A stretch of 64,000 nt of DNA from Bradyrhizobium sp. MOS003 (GCF_003020125.1 NZ_PYFW01000011.1:1-64000), one strand, 5' to 3'. Shown: positions 45,538-54,691, counted from the stretch's first letter. Made by a program: numbers and translations. The notes: a model not told the origin generated them from the letters alone.

Positions 45538-46875
45538 CTAGTTCGGCACCGCCGCCTTGGACGCGGGCTTGGCGGCAACCGCATTGGCTGTGACGCCGTG
45601 CAGGAAGTCGAAGGCCGCGTGCAGGGCCTTGTCGTCCTCTTCCTTCGGCGGAACGTAGGACTGCGATCCGGTCTGCTCGCCACCCTCACCGGCAGAGAGA
45701 TGGCCGCGCATCTGGGACTCCGCCATGGTGTCCATGCGGCCCTTCAGTTCCGGCGGCACGTCCTGCAGGATCTCGATGTCGGGGGCGATGCCCTGGGCCT
45801 GGATCGAGCGGCCCGACGGCGTGTAGTAGCGCGCCGTGGTCAGCGCCAGCGCGCCGTTGCCGGCGCCGAGCGGAATGATGGTCTGCACCGAGCCCTTGCC
45901 GAACGAGCGCGTGCCGATGATGGTCGCACGCTTGTGATCGTGCAGCGCGCCGGCCACGATCTCGGAAGCCGAAGCCGAGCCGCCATTGACCAGAACCACC
46001 AGCGGCTTGCCCCTGGTCAGGTCGCCGCCATGCGCGGTGAAGCGCTGGGTCTCCTCCGGATTGCGGCCGCGGGTCGAGACGACCTCGCCGCGCTGAAGGA
46101 AGGCGCTCGACACCGACACGGCCTGGTCGAGCAGACCGCCCGGATTGTTGCGCAGGTCGACGACGTAACCGACGAGCTTCTCCTGAGGGACATCCTTGGT
46201 GATCGATGCGATCGCCTTTTTCAGGCCGTCGGTGGTCTGCTCGTTGAACGAGGTGACGCGGATATAGCCGATGTCGCCGTTCTCGACGTGGAAGCGCACG
46301 GGACGCACGTGAATGATCTCGCGCTTGATCGCAACCTCGACCGGCGCGTCGGCGCCCTTGCGCACGATGGTGAGCTTGGTCTGGGTATCGACCGGGCCCT
46401 TCATTTTGTTGACGGCCTGCTCGAGCGTCAGGCCCTGTACGGCCTCGCCGTCGATCTTGCTGATGAGGTCGCCGGACATCAAGCCGGCCTTCGAGGCGGG
46501 CGTATCGTCGATCGGGGAAACGACCTTGACCAAGCCGTCCTCCATGGTGACCTCGATGCCGAGGCCGCCGAACTCGCCGGAGGTGGTCTCCTGCATCTCG
46601 GTCCAGGCCTTCGCATTCATGTAGCGCGAGTGCGGGTCGAGCGAGGTCACCATGCCCGTGATCGCGCCTTCGATCAGCTTGGCATTGTCAGGCTTCTCGA
46701 CATAGCTGGCCTTGACGCGCTCGAACACCGTACCGAACAGGTTGAGCTGGGAATAGGCGTCGTCCGCGTTCGCTGCTGCCCGCGCCGCCCATACACCGCC
46801 GTGCGGGCTGGCTACCAGAAGGGTCAGACACGCTCCAGAGAGCGCGCCCAGGGGGAACAGCAGGGATTTCCGCAT
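45538..46875 (-). CDS. C-terminal processing protease, S41A family
   Basis: 445 residues from ATG at 46875 (MRKSLLFPLGALSGACL); the longer frame upstream is noise. The signal anchor is cleaved near residue 35. A PDZ domain at about 100-185 (GGLGIEVTMEDGLVKVV, AGLMSGDLISKIDG) precedes the catalytic domain with the Ser-Lys dyad S302 (GGSASASEIV) and K327 (RSFGKGSVQ). It is a periplasmic Tsp/CtpA-like protease. The usual alphaproteobacterial ctpA sits in another context, so this may be a second copy. Confidence 0.93.
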   Translation of the reverse strand: MRKSLLFPLGALSGACLTLLVASPHGGVWAARAAANADDAYSQLNLFGTVFERVKASYVEKPDNAKLIEGAITGMVTSLDPHSRYMNAKAWTEMQETTSGEFGGLGIEVTMEDGLVKVVSPIDDTPASKAGLMSGDLISKIDGEAVQGLTLEQAVNKMKGPVDTQTKLTIVRKGADAPVEVAIKREIIHVRPVRFHVENGDIGYIRVTSFNEQTTDGLKKAIASITKDVPQEKLVGYVVDLRNNPGGLLDQAVSVSSAFLQRGEVVSTRGRNPEETQRFTAHGGDLTRGKPLVVLVNGGSASASEIVAGALHDHKRATIIGTRSFGKGSVQTIIPLGAGNGALALTTARYYTPSGRSIQAQGIAPDIEILQDVPPELKGRMDTMAESQMRGHLSAGEGGEQTGSQSYVPPKEEDDKALHAAFDFLHGVTANAVAAKPASKAAVPN

Positions 46876-47220
46876 GGATCGACTGGCCTTCTTGTTTGCT
46901 CGGCGGTTTACTAGCGCTTGTCTCTCGAGACTTGGGACGAGACTTGGGACCCGCCTTGCAGGTGGCGATCCAGTTTGCTTCTCACAATACCATTCTGGTT
47001 TCTTCATGGCCGGGATGCCACGCCGGCGGGTGCATCGCAAAAATCCCTTCGTTCGGACCTGAACTTTTGGCAACGTTGCAGGACTGGCCGGCCCCCAAAG
47101 ATACCCTCGGGAAATCGGTGCGCCGGTCCACGCCTCGCAGCCATGTCATTTTAGGATGGTTTTGGAGCGCTGGACGGGTTAGGCGATGACACAAGGCTTC
47201 AAATTCTCGGGAGGATAACA
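46876..47220. other. Divergent intergenic region
   Basis: 345 bases between the protease and hydroxy-acid oxidase genes with no supported gene. It must carry two promoters; none could be assigned with confidence. It contains a 12-bp tandem duplication near 46927. The purine-rich CGGGAGGATAACA before 47221 is the ribosome site of the oxidase. Confidence 0.5.
46927..46950. repeat. 12-bp tandem direct repeat
   Basis: GAGACTTGGGAC occurs twice back to back (46927-46938 and 46939-46950), 52 bases upstream of the protease start codon. It could be a slippage duplication or a tandem protein-binding site in the protease leader. Confidence 0.85.
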
Positions 47221-48354
47221 ATGAACGAAGCACCCCGGATCCAACCGGAACGGAACGTCGAACTCGGCGCCAGCAACGAGCCGTTCCAGAACCTGCACGA
47301 ATTCGTCCGAAAAGCGCGGGCCAACCTCAACCAGAACGCCTGGGACTACATCGTCGGCGCCGCCGAGACGGAAACCACGATGCGCCGCAACCGGATGGCG
47401 CTGGACGAGATCGCCTTCCGGCCGCGGGTGCTGCGCGACGTCCGCAAGGTCGACGGCTCGGTCCAGCAGTTCGGCCGCAGGATGCGCCTGCCGGTGGTGA
47501 TCGCGCCAGTCGGCGCGCTTGAGATCTTCGATCCGGAGGGCGCGGCGAGCGTCGCACGTGCTGCCGGCACCTTCGGTGCGGCGCACATGTTGAGCTCGGT
47601 GTCCGAGCCCGGCCTGGAGAAGACCGCCGAGGCTGCGCCCGACGCGCTGCGGCTTTACCAGCTCTATGTCCGCGGCGACGACGCTTTTGTCGCCGATGTC
47701 GTCAGCCGCACCGAGAAGAACGGCTATGCCGGCTTCTGCCTGACCGTCGATACCGCCCATTACAGCCGTCGTGAGCGCGACATCGCCAAGCGCTACGTTC
47801 GCGAGAGCCGCCTGCGCGCCACCGGCGGCGATTTCCAGAAGGGACTGGAGTGGCGGACCGTGAAGATGGTCAAGGACAAGTTCAAGATCCCGCTGATCCT
47901 GAAGGGCATCGCCACCGCCGAGGACGCCCGGATCGCGGTCGATCACGGCGTCGAGTGGATCTACGTCTCCAACCATGGCGGCCGTCAGCTCGACCACGGC
48001 CGCGGTGCCATGCATGTGCTGCCCGAGATCGTCGAAGCCGTGAAGGGCCGCGCCAAGATCATGGTCGACGGCGGCATCTGCCGAGGCACCGACATCGTCA
48101 AGGCGATCGCGGCAGGCGCGGACCTCGTCGGCATCGGACGGCTGCAATGCTGGGCGCTGGCGGCGGCGGGTGAAGCCGGCGTTGCGCGGATGCTGGAGCT
48201 GCTGGAGGACGAGGTGCTGCGCTGCCTCGGCCTTCTGGGCGCGACGTCATTCGCCGAGGTCGACAAATCCTTCCTGCATCCGGCGACCGCCACCAACGCA
48301 CCGAGTGTGTTCAGCGCATTCCCGCTGTTCGACCACGATCCGTACCGTTACTGA
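47221..48354 (+). CDS. FMN-dependent alpha-hydroxy-acid oxidase/dehydrogenase
   Basis: 377 residues of the lactate/glycolate/mandelate oxidase TIM-barrel family. An N-terminal FMN-contact region (NAWDYIVGAAETETTMRRNR) is followed by PVVIAPVGALEIFDPEG, LYQLYVRGD and the active-site signature with H252 and R255 (SNHGGRQLD), ending in IMVDGGICRGTDIVKAIAAG. It oxidises a 2-hydroxy acid to the keto acid. Without the TM-binding insertion of some members it may be soluble; the electron acceptor is unknown. The HAD gene follows by eight bases. Confidence 0.92.
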   Translation: MNEAPRIQPERNVELGASNEPFQNLHEFVRKARANLNQNAWDYIVGAAETETTMRRNRMALDEIAFRPRVLRDVRKVDGSVQQFGRRMRLPVVIAPVGALEIFDPEGAASVARAAGTFGAAHMLSSVSEPGLEKTAEAAPDALRLYQLYVRGDDAFVADVVSRTEKNGYAGFCLTVDTAHYSRRERDIAKRYVRESRLRATGGDFQKGLEWRTVKMVKDKFKIPLILKGIATAEDARIAVDHGVEWIYVSNHGGRQLDHGRGAMHVLPEIVEAVKGRAKIMVDGGICRGTDIVKAIAAGADLVGIGRLQCWALAAAGEAGVARMLELLEDEVLRCLGLLGATSFAEVDKSFLHPATATNAPSVFSAFPLFDHDPYRY

Positions 48355-48362
48355 GTGAAAGG

Positions 48363-48992
48363 ATGCAGGTGACATCGCTCTCTCCCGGCAGCGCGGATGC
48401 GCTGCTGTTCGATCTCGGGCGCGTGGTGCTCGACATCGACTTCTCCAAGGCGATCGCCTGCTGGGCGGGACATGCCGGCTGCCAGCCCGAGGCCATCGTC
48501 GCGCGCTATGTGCGTGACGAGGCCTACCGGCTGCACGAGGTCGGCAAGATCAGCGACGAGGATTATTTCGCTTCACTGCGTGCTTCGCTCGGCATCGGCA
48601 TTTCGGACGCGCAGTTCCTGGAGGGGTGGAACGCGATCTTCGCCGGCGAGATGCCCGACATCGCCGAACTGCTGCCGCGTGCGGCGAAGCAGATGCCGCT
48701 CTACGCCTTCTCCAACACCAACCGGCCGCATGTCGACTATTTCTCCAGGGAGTATGGCGAACTGCTCGGCCATTTCCGCGCGCTGTATCTGTCGTCCAGC
48801 ATCGGCCTGCGTAAACCGGATGCGGAGGCTTTCGACCATGTCGTCGCGGCGATCGGCGTGCCTGCGGAGCGTATCGTGTTCTTCGACGACCTTGCCGAGA
48901 ATATCGAAGGCGCGCGGGCCTGCGGACTGACGGCGGTGCATGTGACGTCGGCGCGCGACGTTGGAAACACTTTGAAGGCGTTGGGCATCTGA
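48363..48992 (+). CDS. HAD family phosphatase, YihX-like
   Basis: 209 residues. Motif I is D17 in LLFDLGRVVLDIDF. The second Asp of the usual DxD is replaced by Gly, as is common in the YihX subgroup (FDLGNV). Motif II is AFSNTNRPH, motif III Lys is in LRKPDAEAF, and motif IV is VFFDDLAENIEGA. It probably dephosphorylates a sugar phosphate or 2-phospho acid; 2-haloacid dehalogenase activity is less likely. It is in a two-gene unit with the hydroxy-acid oxidase. Confidence 0.9.
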   Translation: MQVTSLSPGSADALLFDLGRVVLDIDFSKAIACWAGHAGCQPEAIVARYVRDEAYRLHEVGKISDEDYFASLRASLGIGISDAQFLEGWNAIFAGEMPDIAELLPRAAKQMPLYAFSNTNRPHVDYFSREYGELLGHFRALYLSSSIGLRKPDAEAFDHVVAAIGVPAERIVFFDDLAENIEGARACGLTAVHVTSARDVGNTLKALGI

Positions 48993-49042
48993 AACCGGCC
49001 CGCCGCCACATAAGATCTCTGCAGGCAGGTTTCAGGAAAAAT

Positions 49043-49360
49043 ATGCAAGAGGGAGGAACCCGGTTGCTCTGTGCATTTTTAAACAGAGTTCCGGGAACGG
49101 AATACCACCTTTCGGACTCATCACTCCGTTGGGACTTCTACAACGGACTTTTCGACGTGCTGGGTAAAACCTATCTCACCAAGCAGGCTTCCCTGCTGCT
49201 CGAATTCGCGAGGACAACCTCGGATTCGGACCTTTCCGCCAAGCTGATCAGCAAGGCCGCCGACCTGAAATCGCAGGCCGATCCGCTGCCCGACAAGGAT
49301 CAAGGGCCGAGAGCTCCCGACGTCGCATTCGCCAGCCCGGATGCACCGACCAGGCGTTGA
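49043..49360 (+). CDS. Small hypothetical protein
   Basis: 105 residues. The central part (LTKQASLLLEFARTTSDSDL, SAKLISKAADLKSQ) is helical and resembles a multi-copy Bradyrhizobium small-protein family whose members end in a similar ITKAADLK motif. The proline-rich tail is probably disordered. The start is uncertain: ATG 49043 has AGGA upstream, and a TTG follows GGGAGG at 49064. Function unknown. Confidence 0.62.
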   Translation: MQEGGTRLLCAFLNRVPGTEYHLSDSSLRWDFYNGLFDVLGKTYLTKQASLLLEFARTTSDSDLSAKLISKAADLKSQADPLPDKDQGPRAPDVAFASPDAPTRR

Positions 49361-49582
49361 GCGACGCGAGCCGTAGCGCTCGTCGTTCTCATCTTGGGGA
49401 TAGCCCCCTCCTGCCACGGGTCTCATTGTCTAGATGGCGTGACGCCAAGCCTGAGCCCGCCGTCAATACGGGCTGCAAGTGGCAGAATGGTCGCCCTCTT
49501 CCGCAATTTTGCCTCCGCCTCCGCGCTCGGTTAGAAGACTGTCGGAACATGTCGTCCGAACGTGCCGAGCAGGAGTTTCGCC

Positions 49583-50794
49583 GTGGCCTTGATGCCGGTT
49601 TCCGACGCCCTCGCCGCGGTGCTGGCGGGCGTTGAGCCGCTGCCTGAGCAGATGGTTTCGCTCGACGAAGCCCACCACCGGGTGCTCGCGCGTGACGTCG
49701 CCGCGCGGCGCACGCAGCCCCCGCAAGCCATGTCGGCGATGGACGGCTACGCCGTGCGCGCGGCCGACGCGGCTGCGATCGATTCCAGGTTGACTGTCAT
49801 TGGTGAGGTCGCAGCGGGCCGTCCGTTCACAGGACAGGTCGGCGCCGGCGAAGCCGTGCGGATCTTCACGGGCGGTGTCGTTCCCGACGGCGCGGACGCG
49901 GTCGTGATCCAGGAGGACACGATCGCCGAAGGGGGGCAAATAACGATCAAGGAAGCCGCGATGGTGGGGCGGCACATCCGCCCCGCCGGCGTCGATTTCC
50001 GAGAGGGGGATGTCCTTCTGCGCAAGGGGACACTTCTAACGGAGCGCGATCTCGCGCTCGCAGCGGCAATGAACCATCCGCATCTCGCCGTCTGCCGCCG
50101 CCCGAAGGTCGCGATCCTCGCCACCGGTGACGAGCTGGTGATGCCGGGCGCCACACCCGGGCACGGCCAGATCGTCTATTCCAACGGCTACGCCCTGCAT
50201 GCGCTCGCCAGACAGGAAGGGGCCGAGACGATCGACCTCGGCATCGCCGCCGACACGCTCGCCGCCACCACCGCCGGCATCCGCCGCGCGCGCGAGAGCG
50301 GCGCCGACATCCTGGTCACGACCGGGGGCGCATCGGTCGGCGACCACGACCTGGTCCAGCAGGCGCTCAAGGACGAAGGCATCGCGATGGCGTTCTGGAA
50401 GATCGCGATGCGGCCCGGCAAGCCGATGATGCACGGACGGTTGGGGGCGATGGGCGTGATCGGCCTGCCCGGCAATCCCGTGTCCTCTTACGTCTGCGCC
50501 TTCCTGTTCATGGTCCCGCTGATTCGCGCGCTGTCGGGCCGCTCGGTGATTCATCATCATCGCGAGCGCGCCGTGCTGGGTCGCGATCTCGGTGCCAACG
50601 ACCAGCGCGAGGATTACTTACGCGCGCGCCTGGAGCTGCGCGACGACGGCACGCTCGTCGCTCTTCCCGTCAGCCATCAAGATTCCTCTCTGCTTGCGAA
50701 TCTTGCTGCGGCACAGGTACTTCTCGTGCGCGCACCGTTTGCGCCAAAGGCCGAGGCCGGTAGCCCTTGCGAGGTCCTGCGGCTCCCCGTCTGA
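49583..50794 (+). CDS. moeA: Molybdopterin molybdenumtransferase
   Basis: 403 residues from GTG at 49583 (MALMPVSDALAAV), preceded by AGGAG at seven bases. Domain motifs: PPQAMSAMDGYAVRAAD, AVRIFTGGVVPDGADAVVIQ, VAILATGDELV, the MPT-binding VTTGGASVGDHDLV, and GLPGNPVSSYV. It inserts molybdate into adenylylated molybdopterin. It is followed by lexA in the usual order of the group. Its separation from moaC is discussed in the findings. Confidence 0.96.
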   Translation: MALMPVSDALAAVLAGVEPLPEQMVSLDEAHHRVLARDVAARRTQPPQAMSAMDGYAVRAADAAAIDSRLTVIGEVAAGRPFTGQVGAGEAVRIFTGGVVPDGADAVVIQEDTIAEGGQITIKEAAMVGRHIRPAGVDFREGDVLLRKGTLLTERDLALAAAMNHPHLAVCRRPKVAILATGDELVMPGATPGHGQIVYSNGYALHALARQEGAETIDLGIAADTLAATTAGIRRARESGADILVTTGGASVGDHDLVQQALKDEGIAMAFWKIAMRPGKPMMHGRLGAMGVIGLPGNPVSSYVCAFLFMVPLIRALSGRSVIHHHRERAVLGRDLGANDQREDYLRARLELRDDGTLVALPVSHQDSSLLANLAAAQVLLVRAPFAPKAEAGSPCEVLRLPV

Positions 50795-50855
50795 CCTGCG
50801 CGGCCACACCCATTCCGCGCGCTTCGTTCTGTTCACGCTAAATTAAGCAGTTGCG

Positions 50856-50870
50856 GAACATGTATCGAAC
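50856..50870. promoter_or_regulatory. LexA box 1 (exact)
   Basis: GAAC-N7-GAAC, which is GTTC-N7-GTTC on the minus strand, the alphaproteobacterial SOS box, 99 bases upstream of the lexA ATG. It implies LexA autoregulation and DNA-damage induction. Confidence 0.85.
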
Positions 50871-50881
50871 ATATAGTGTCT

Positions 50882-50896
50882 GTTCATGATTTGTTT
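50882..50896. promoter_or_regulatory. LexA box 2 (one mismatch)
   Basis: GTTC-N7-GTTT on the plus strand, one base off the SOS consensus, with its start 26 bp after that of box 1. It is probably a second, weaker LexA site in the same promoter. Confidence 0.6.
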
Positions 50897-50969
50897 CGAG
50901 ATGTAGCGGCTTATCGCTGAACTCATCGTCTCGAAATCGAACGACATCAACCGGGGGACTTTGGTCGAG

Positions 50970-51671
50970 ATGCTAACGCGCAAACAATACGAGCTTCTGC
51001 GGTTCATCAGCGAACGCTTGAAGGAAAGCGGCGTGCCGCCGTCCTTCGACGAGATGAAGGATGCGCTCGACCTGCGCTCGAAGTCGGGCATCCACCGCCT
51101 GATCACCGCGCTCGAGGAGCGCGGCTTCATTCGCCGCCTGCCCAACCGCGCCCGGGCCATCGAAGTGATCAAGCTGCCGGAGCTCCAGGCTGCCGCCGGC
51201 ACCCGACGCGGCTTCACGCCAAGCGTCATCGAGGGCAATCTCGGCAAAATACGCGCGAGCTCCAGCCCGTCCGCAGACGAGGGCGAGCGGCCCGTTGCCG
51301 TGCCCGTGATGGGCCGCATCGCGGCCGGCACCCCGATCGAGGCGTTGCAGACCCGCAGCCACACCATCAGCGTGCCGCCCGACATGCTCGGCTCCGGCGA
51401 ACACTACGCGCTCGAAGTGCGCGGCGATTCCATGGTCGAGGCCGGCATCCTCGACGGCGACATGGCGCTGATCCAGCGCAACGAAAGCGCCGATACCGGC
51501 GACATTGTCGTGGCGCTGATCGACGACGAGGAAGCTACACTCAAGCGCTTCCGCCGCCGCGGCGCCTCGATCGCGCTGGAGCCCGCCAATGCCGCGTATG
51601 AGGTGCGCATCCTGCCGCCGAACCGCGTGAAGATTCAGGGCAAGCTGATCGGGCTGTACCGCAAGTACTAG
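50970..51671 (+). CDS. lexA: SOS repressor LexA
   Basis: 233 residues from ATG at 50970 (MLTRKQYELLRF), the conserved start. N-terminal winged helix (about 1-70, SGIHRLITALEERGFIRRLP). Autocleavage site A119-G120 (RIAAGTP). The latent peptidase dyad is S154 (RGDSMVEAG) and K192 (ATLKRF). It represses DNA-repair genes until RecA stimulates self-cleavage. The two SOS boxes upstream indicate autoregulation. Confidence 0.97.
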   Translation: MLTRKQYELLRFISERLKESGVPPSFDEMKDALDLRSKSGIHRLITALEERGFIRRLPNRARAIEVIKLPELQAAAGTRRGFTPSVIEGNLGKIRASSSPSADEGERPVAVPVMGRIAAGTPIEALQTRSHTISVPPDMLGSGEHYALEVRGDSMVEAGILDGDMALIQRNESADTGDIVVALIDDEEATLKRFRRRGASIALEPANAAYEVRILPPNRVKIQGKLIGLYRKY

Positions 51672-52112
51672 GTTCGGAAGTCCTCGATCAAGACGTCGTT
51701 TGCGCCTCGTGCGCGCGGCTTCGATCGGCATCGCCGATCAGAGATTGGAGCGGATGATGGTCCGCTCCGGCTGGATAGTCTTTCTGGTATTGCACAGACT
51801 ATCCGGCCCATTCTCCGCAGCGGCATCATCGGCCGGGCGCGCGAAGAAGCATTGCCTCGCTTTTCCCCCACGACGCGATCATTCTGTTTGAGCACTTTGG
51901 CTACGCCTGCAGGAAGCCGACACGCGCCTGCCAAATGCAAGCGCGCCAACTTTGTTCCTATTGAATTCGGGAAAGATAATGTGATCTCGGCTCGGCGATC
52001 CGAGCCGCAGATTTGCCTACAACCGGGCAGACCGTCACGTGCTTCCACTCTGATAGGGGCGTGCGCCTCCGAAAGAGGTGCGGGTCGCTATCGCTGCATT
52101 GAGGAGCACCCG
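51672..52112. other. Long intergenic gap after lexA
   Basis: 441 bases with no supported gene. A 126-codon minus-strand frame here lacks coding character. GATCGGC-ATC-GCCGATC (51723-51739) forms a 7-bp stem 51 bases after the lexA stop and may terminate it. GAGGAG just before 52113 is the ribosome site of the next gene. The rest shows nothing I can name. Confidence 0.5.
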
Positions 52113-52541
52113 ATGTGTGACTACAGCCTGCATGCCGTCGCGACGCGCCCCGCAGAAGTCGGCGAGACGATCGTCACGACAACGTTCCGCGGCACCTCGA
52201 CCCGCGGCTTCGCCTCCGAAGCCGATCTCTCCGTCGCGGTCTGCCTGCTGCCGGGAACGGAGCTCGCCTTCGCCGACAACGTCCGTTACGACAACCGCTG
52301 GATCTGGACGCGCACCGTCAACTCCCGCGTCGGCAAGTTCGGCAAGATCGATCCGCACATTCCCGATCGCCATCACGACGCGATCGAATTCCCGGACGGC
52401 AAATCCGTGCTGGTGACGCAGCTCGTCGAAGGCCAGCGTGCAACCGTGCTGCAACTGCCGGTGACCCAGCCGGTCAGCGAGCGCAACCGTGAGATCATCG
52501 CCGACAGCCGCCCGACGGTCACGCGACTGCCGATCGGCTGA
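52113..52541 (+). CDS. Hypothetical protein
   Basis: 142 residues from ATG 52113 with GAGGAG upstream. Predominantly beta-type sequence with segments TIVTTTFRGTSTRGFASEAD, LLPGTELAFADNV, and HIPDRHHDAIEFPDGKSVLV, which suggests a small beta-barrel fold. No signal peptide. It is convergent with comEC, eight bases apart. I recall similar proteins in Bradyrhizobium but no characterised function. Confidence 0.75.
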   Translation: MCDYSLHAVATRPAEVGETIVTTTFRGTSTRGFASEADLSVAVCLLPGTELAFADNVRYDNRWIWTRTVNSRVGKFGKIDPHIPDRHHDAIEFPDGKSVLVTQLVEGQRATVLQLPVTQPVSERNREIIADSRPTVTRLPIG

Positions 52542-52549
52542 CAGGGACT

Positions 52550-54691
52550 TTAGTCCTCCGCCTGAAGATCGGCCTCCGCGGGGGTCGCATCCTTGCTGCG
52601 CGGAGCCGCTGCCCTGGGCATGAGTGCTCCTTCGAAATCTCCCTCGCCGGCAGCCGCCGGCGACCAGGGACGGTTTGTGCCCCTCGCCCTCACCGCCTGA
52701 ACCGAAAAGCCGTCGCCACGCTGCGTCAGTGCCAGCGCGCCCTGGCGAACGAGCCGGTGCCGATCCACCACCATAGCCGCACAATCAGGCGGCGCGGACC
52801 GTGACGTCACGACCAGTGCGGCCCGGCTGCAATCATCCGCCAGCGCATCGATGCGCGAAGCCAGCGCGACCAGCCGACCGTCGGCGAGGGGCGTGACGCA
52901 GCCGGACTCGTCGCACGATATGCCGCTTGCCAGCGCGCCACTGCCGGCATCGCGTGGATCGGCGTCGGCAGACAGCCATTCCTTCAGCAGGAAACTGTCC
53001 TTGCCCGTCCTGATCAGATGCAAGCGTCCGTCCCCGCCCCTCACCGCGACGCTCGCACCGTCCCCGGCGATCAGGATATCGGGCTGCCGCACCGACAGCC
53101 CCCAGGCGATGGCAGCCAGCAGCACCACGGCGCCGCACCAGCGCAAGGGCGTGCGCAACAGGCCCATCACGATGATCCCCAGACTCGCTGCGATCAGCGG
53201 CGCGATGCCGAATGCGGGGATGCGGCCGACCGCGCCCGGCAATGCCGCCACCCAGCGCGAGACCACGACCATCCAGTCGATGCCGATCCCCATCAGCCAC
53301 CAGAACACGCCGTCGAGCCCGAACGGTGCCGCGAGCAGGCCCAGCAGCCCGGCCGGCATCACCAGCGCCGAAACCACCGGCATTGCGCCGAGATTGGCGA
53401 GCACGCCGTAGGGTGTGACGCGGTGGAAGTGGAAGGCGGCGTAGGGCGTGGTCGCAAGCCCCGCGATCAGCGAGGCCAGGAACAGCATCGCGATCTCGCG
53501 GCCGCCCCACATCGCGACGCGCGCGGTCGCCGAATGGTCGGGCGAGGACAACAGGTTCGGCATGCCGATCTGCACCAGCGCGACGAGTCCGAGCGTCGCG
53601 GCGAACGACATCTGAAAGCTCGGATGCACCAGCGCCTCCGGCGCGACCGCGAGCACGATCAGCGCTGCCACGGCGAGCGTGCGGAAGGTGATGGCGCGGC
53701 GATCGACCATCACTGCGATCAGCACCACCGCCGTCATGAAGAACGATCTTTGCGTCGCGACCTCCGCGCCGGACAAAAGCAGATAGAACGCAGCCGCGAC
53801 CAGCGCCGCCGCGGCCGACCATTTCTTGATGGCGAAGCCGGCCGCCAGTCCCGGGATCAAGGCCAGCAGAGCGCGCACCGCGAAGAAGACGACGCCTGCG
53901 ACCACCGCCATGTGATAGCCGGAAATCGAGAGCACGTGCCCGAGCCCCGAGATGAACATCGCGTCGTTGACCGGCGTGGAAATCGCATCGCGCCGCCCGG
54001 TCAGCAGCGCTGTCGCGATCGCGCGGTTGTCGCCCTCGAGCGTGGCGCGGATGCGGGCGTCGATCGCATCGCGCAGGCCCTGCATGAAGGCGGCATAACG
54101 CAGCCGCAGGCCGCCGGCATCGGGCGGGATCGAAGCGGTGATCGCGCCCATGACGAAGCCGGAGGCACCGATGCCCTGAAAGAACATGTCGCGCGAAAAA
54201 TCGTAGCTGCCGGGGCGTACCGGTGAGAGCGGCGGCATCAGCCGCGCCTTGAGCTGCACGAAGCTGCCGACCTCGGGCGCAGTGCCCTTGCGCACCGACA
54301 GGCGGACGCGCTCCAGCTTGACCTCGCTGCGCTGGGCCTCCATCGCGGTGACGCGCAGCACGAAACGATCGGTGCGCTCGCGGATGTCGCGGGCCTCGAC
54401 GAAACCCGACAGCGACACCGAATAGAGCGGCTTGGCCAGCACGGGGTGACTGATGCGCGTCGTCTTCCAGGTTGCTACGGCAAAGCCGGAAGCGACCGCT
54501 GCGATCATGATCGCAGGCGCAAACAGCCGCCCCGCACCGGCCTCGGCGCGGGCCCATGCGCGTAGCTTCTCGACGATTGCCGGCCAAGCGCCAACGCCCG
54601 CCGGCGCGAAGCCGCCGGCCGGTGCAGCACGGTTGACCGGCCACGTCCCGGCAACTCCCTGAGCCCGTACTGGCCGGCCCGGCTCCGCCAT
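52550..54691 (-). CDS. comEC: ComEC/Rec2-family membrane protein
   Basis: 713 residues. An N-terminal DUF4131-like region with TM segments (about 50-210) is followed by the ComEC competence domain with multiple TMs (about 230-510; LLTGRRDAISTPVND, FISGLGHVLSISGYHMAVVA, LSGAEVATQRSFFMTAVVL, HPSFQMSFAATLGLVAL). The C-terminal part (about 545-690) corresponds to the beta-lactamase-like domain but has no HxHxDH metal motif. ComEC forms the inner-membrane DNA uptake channel; competence is not established for this group. It is in the lexA-comEC-gltX neighbourhood typical of relatives. Confidence 0.9.
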   Translation of the reverse strand: MAEPGRPVRAQGVAGTWPVNRAAPAGGFAPAGVGAWPAIVEKLRAWARAEAGAGRLFAPAIMIAAVASGFAVATWKTTRISHPVLAKPLYSVSLSGFVEARDIRERTDRFVLRVTAMEAQRSEVKLERVRLSVRKGTAPEVGSFVQLKARLMPPLSPVRPGSYDFSRDMFFQGIGASGFVMGAITASIPPDAGGLRLRYAAFMQGLRDAIDARIRATLEGDNRAIATALLTGRRDAISTPVNDAMFISGLGHVLSISGYHMAVVAGVVFFAVRALLALIPGLAAGFAIKKWSAAAALVAAAFYLLLSGAEVATQRSFFMTAVVLIAVMVDRRAITFRTLAVAALIVLAVAPEALVHPSFQMSFAATLGLVALVQIGMPNLLSSPDHSATARVAMWGGREIAMLFLASLIAGLATTPYAAFHFHRVTPYGVLANLGAMPVVSALVMPAGLLGLLAAPFGLDGVFWWLMGIGIDWMVVVSRWVAALPGAVGRIPAFGIAPLIAASLGIIVMGLLRTPLRWCGAVVLLAAIAWGLSVRQPDILIAGDGASVAVRGGDGRLHLIRTGKDSFLLKEWLSADADPRDAGSGALASGISCDESGCVTPLADGRLVALASRIDALADDCSRAALVVTSRSAPPDCAAMVVDRHRLVRQGALALTQRGDGFSVQAVRARGTNRPWSPAAAGEGDFEGALMPRAAAPRSKDATPAEADLQAED

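Noticed and set aside
51668..52048. 126-codon minus-strand frame in the gap after lexA
   Set aside because: Low-complexity Arg/Pro/Ser content, no ribosome site and no resemblance to known proteins. Left as gap.
53018..54226. 402-codon plus-strand frame inside comEC
   Set aside because: Very rich in Arg, His and Gln, no fold-like pattern, fully antisense to ComEC membrane helices.
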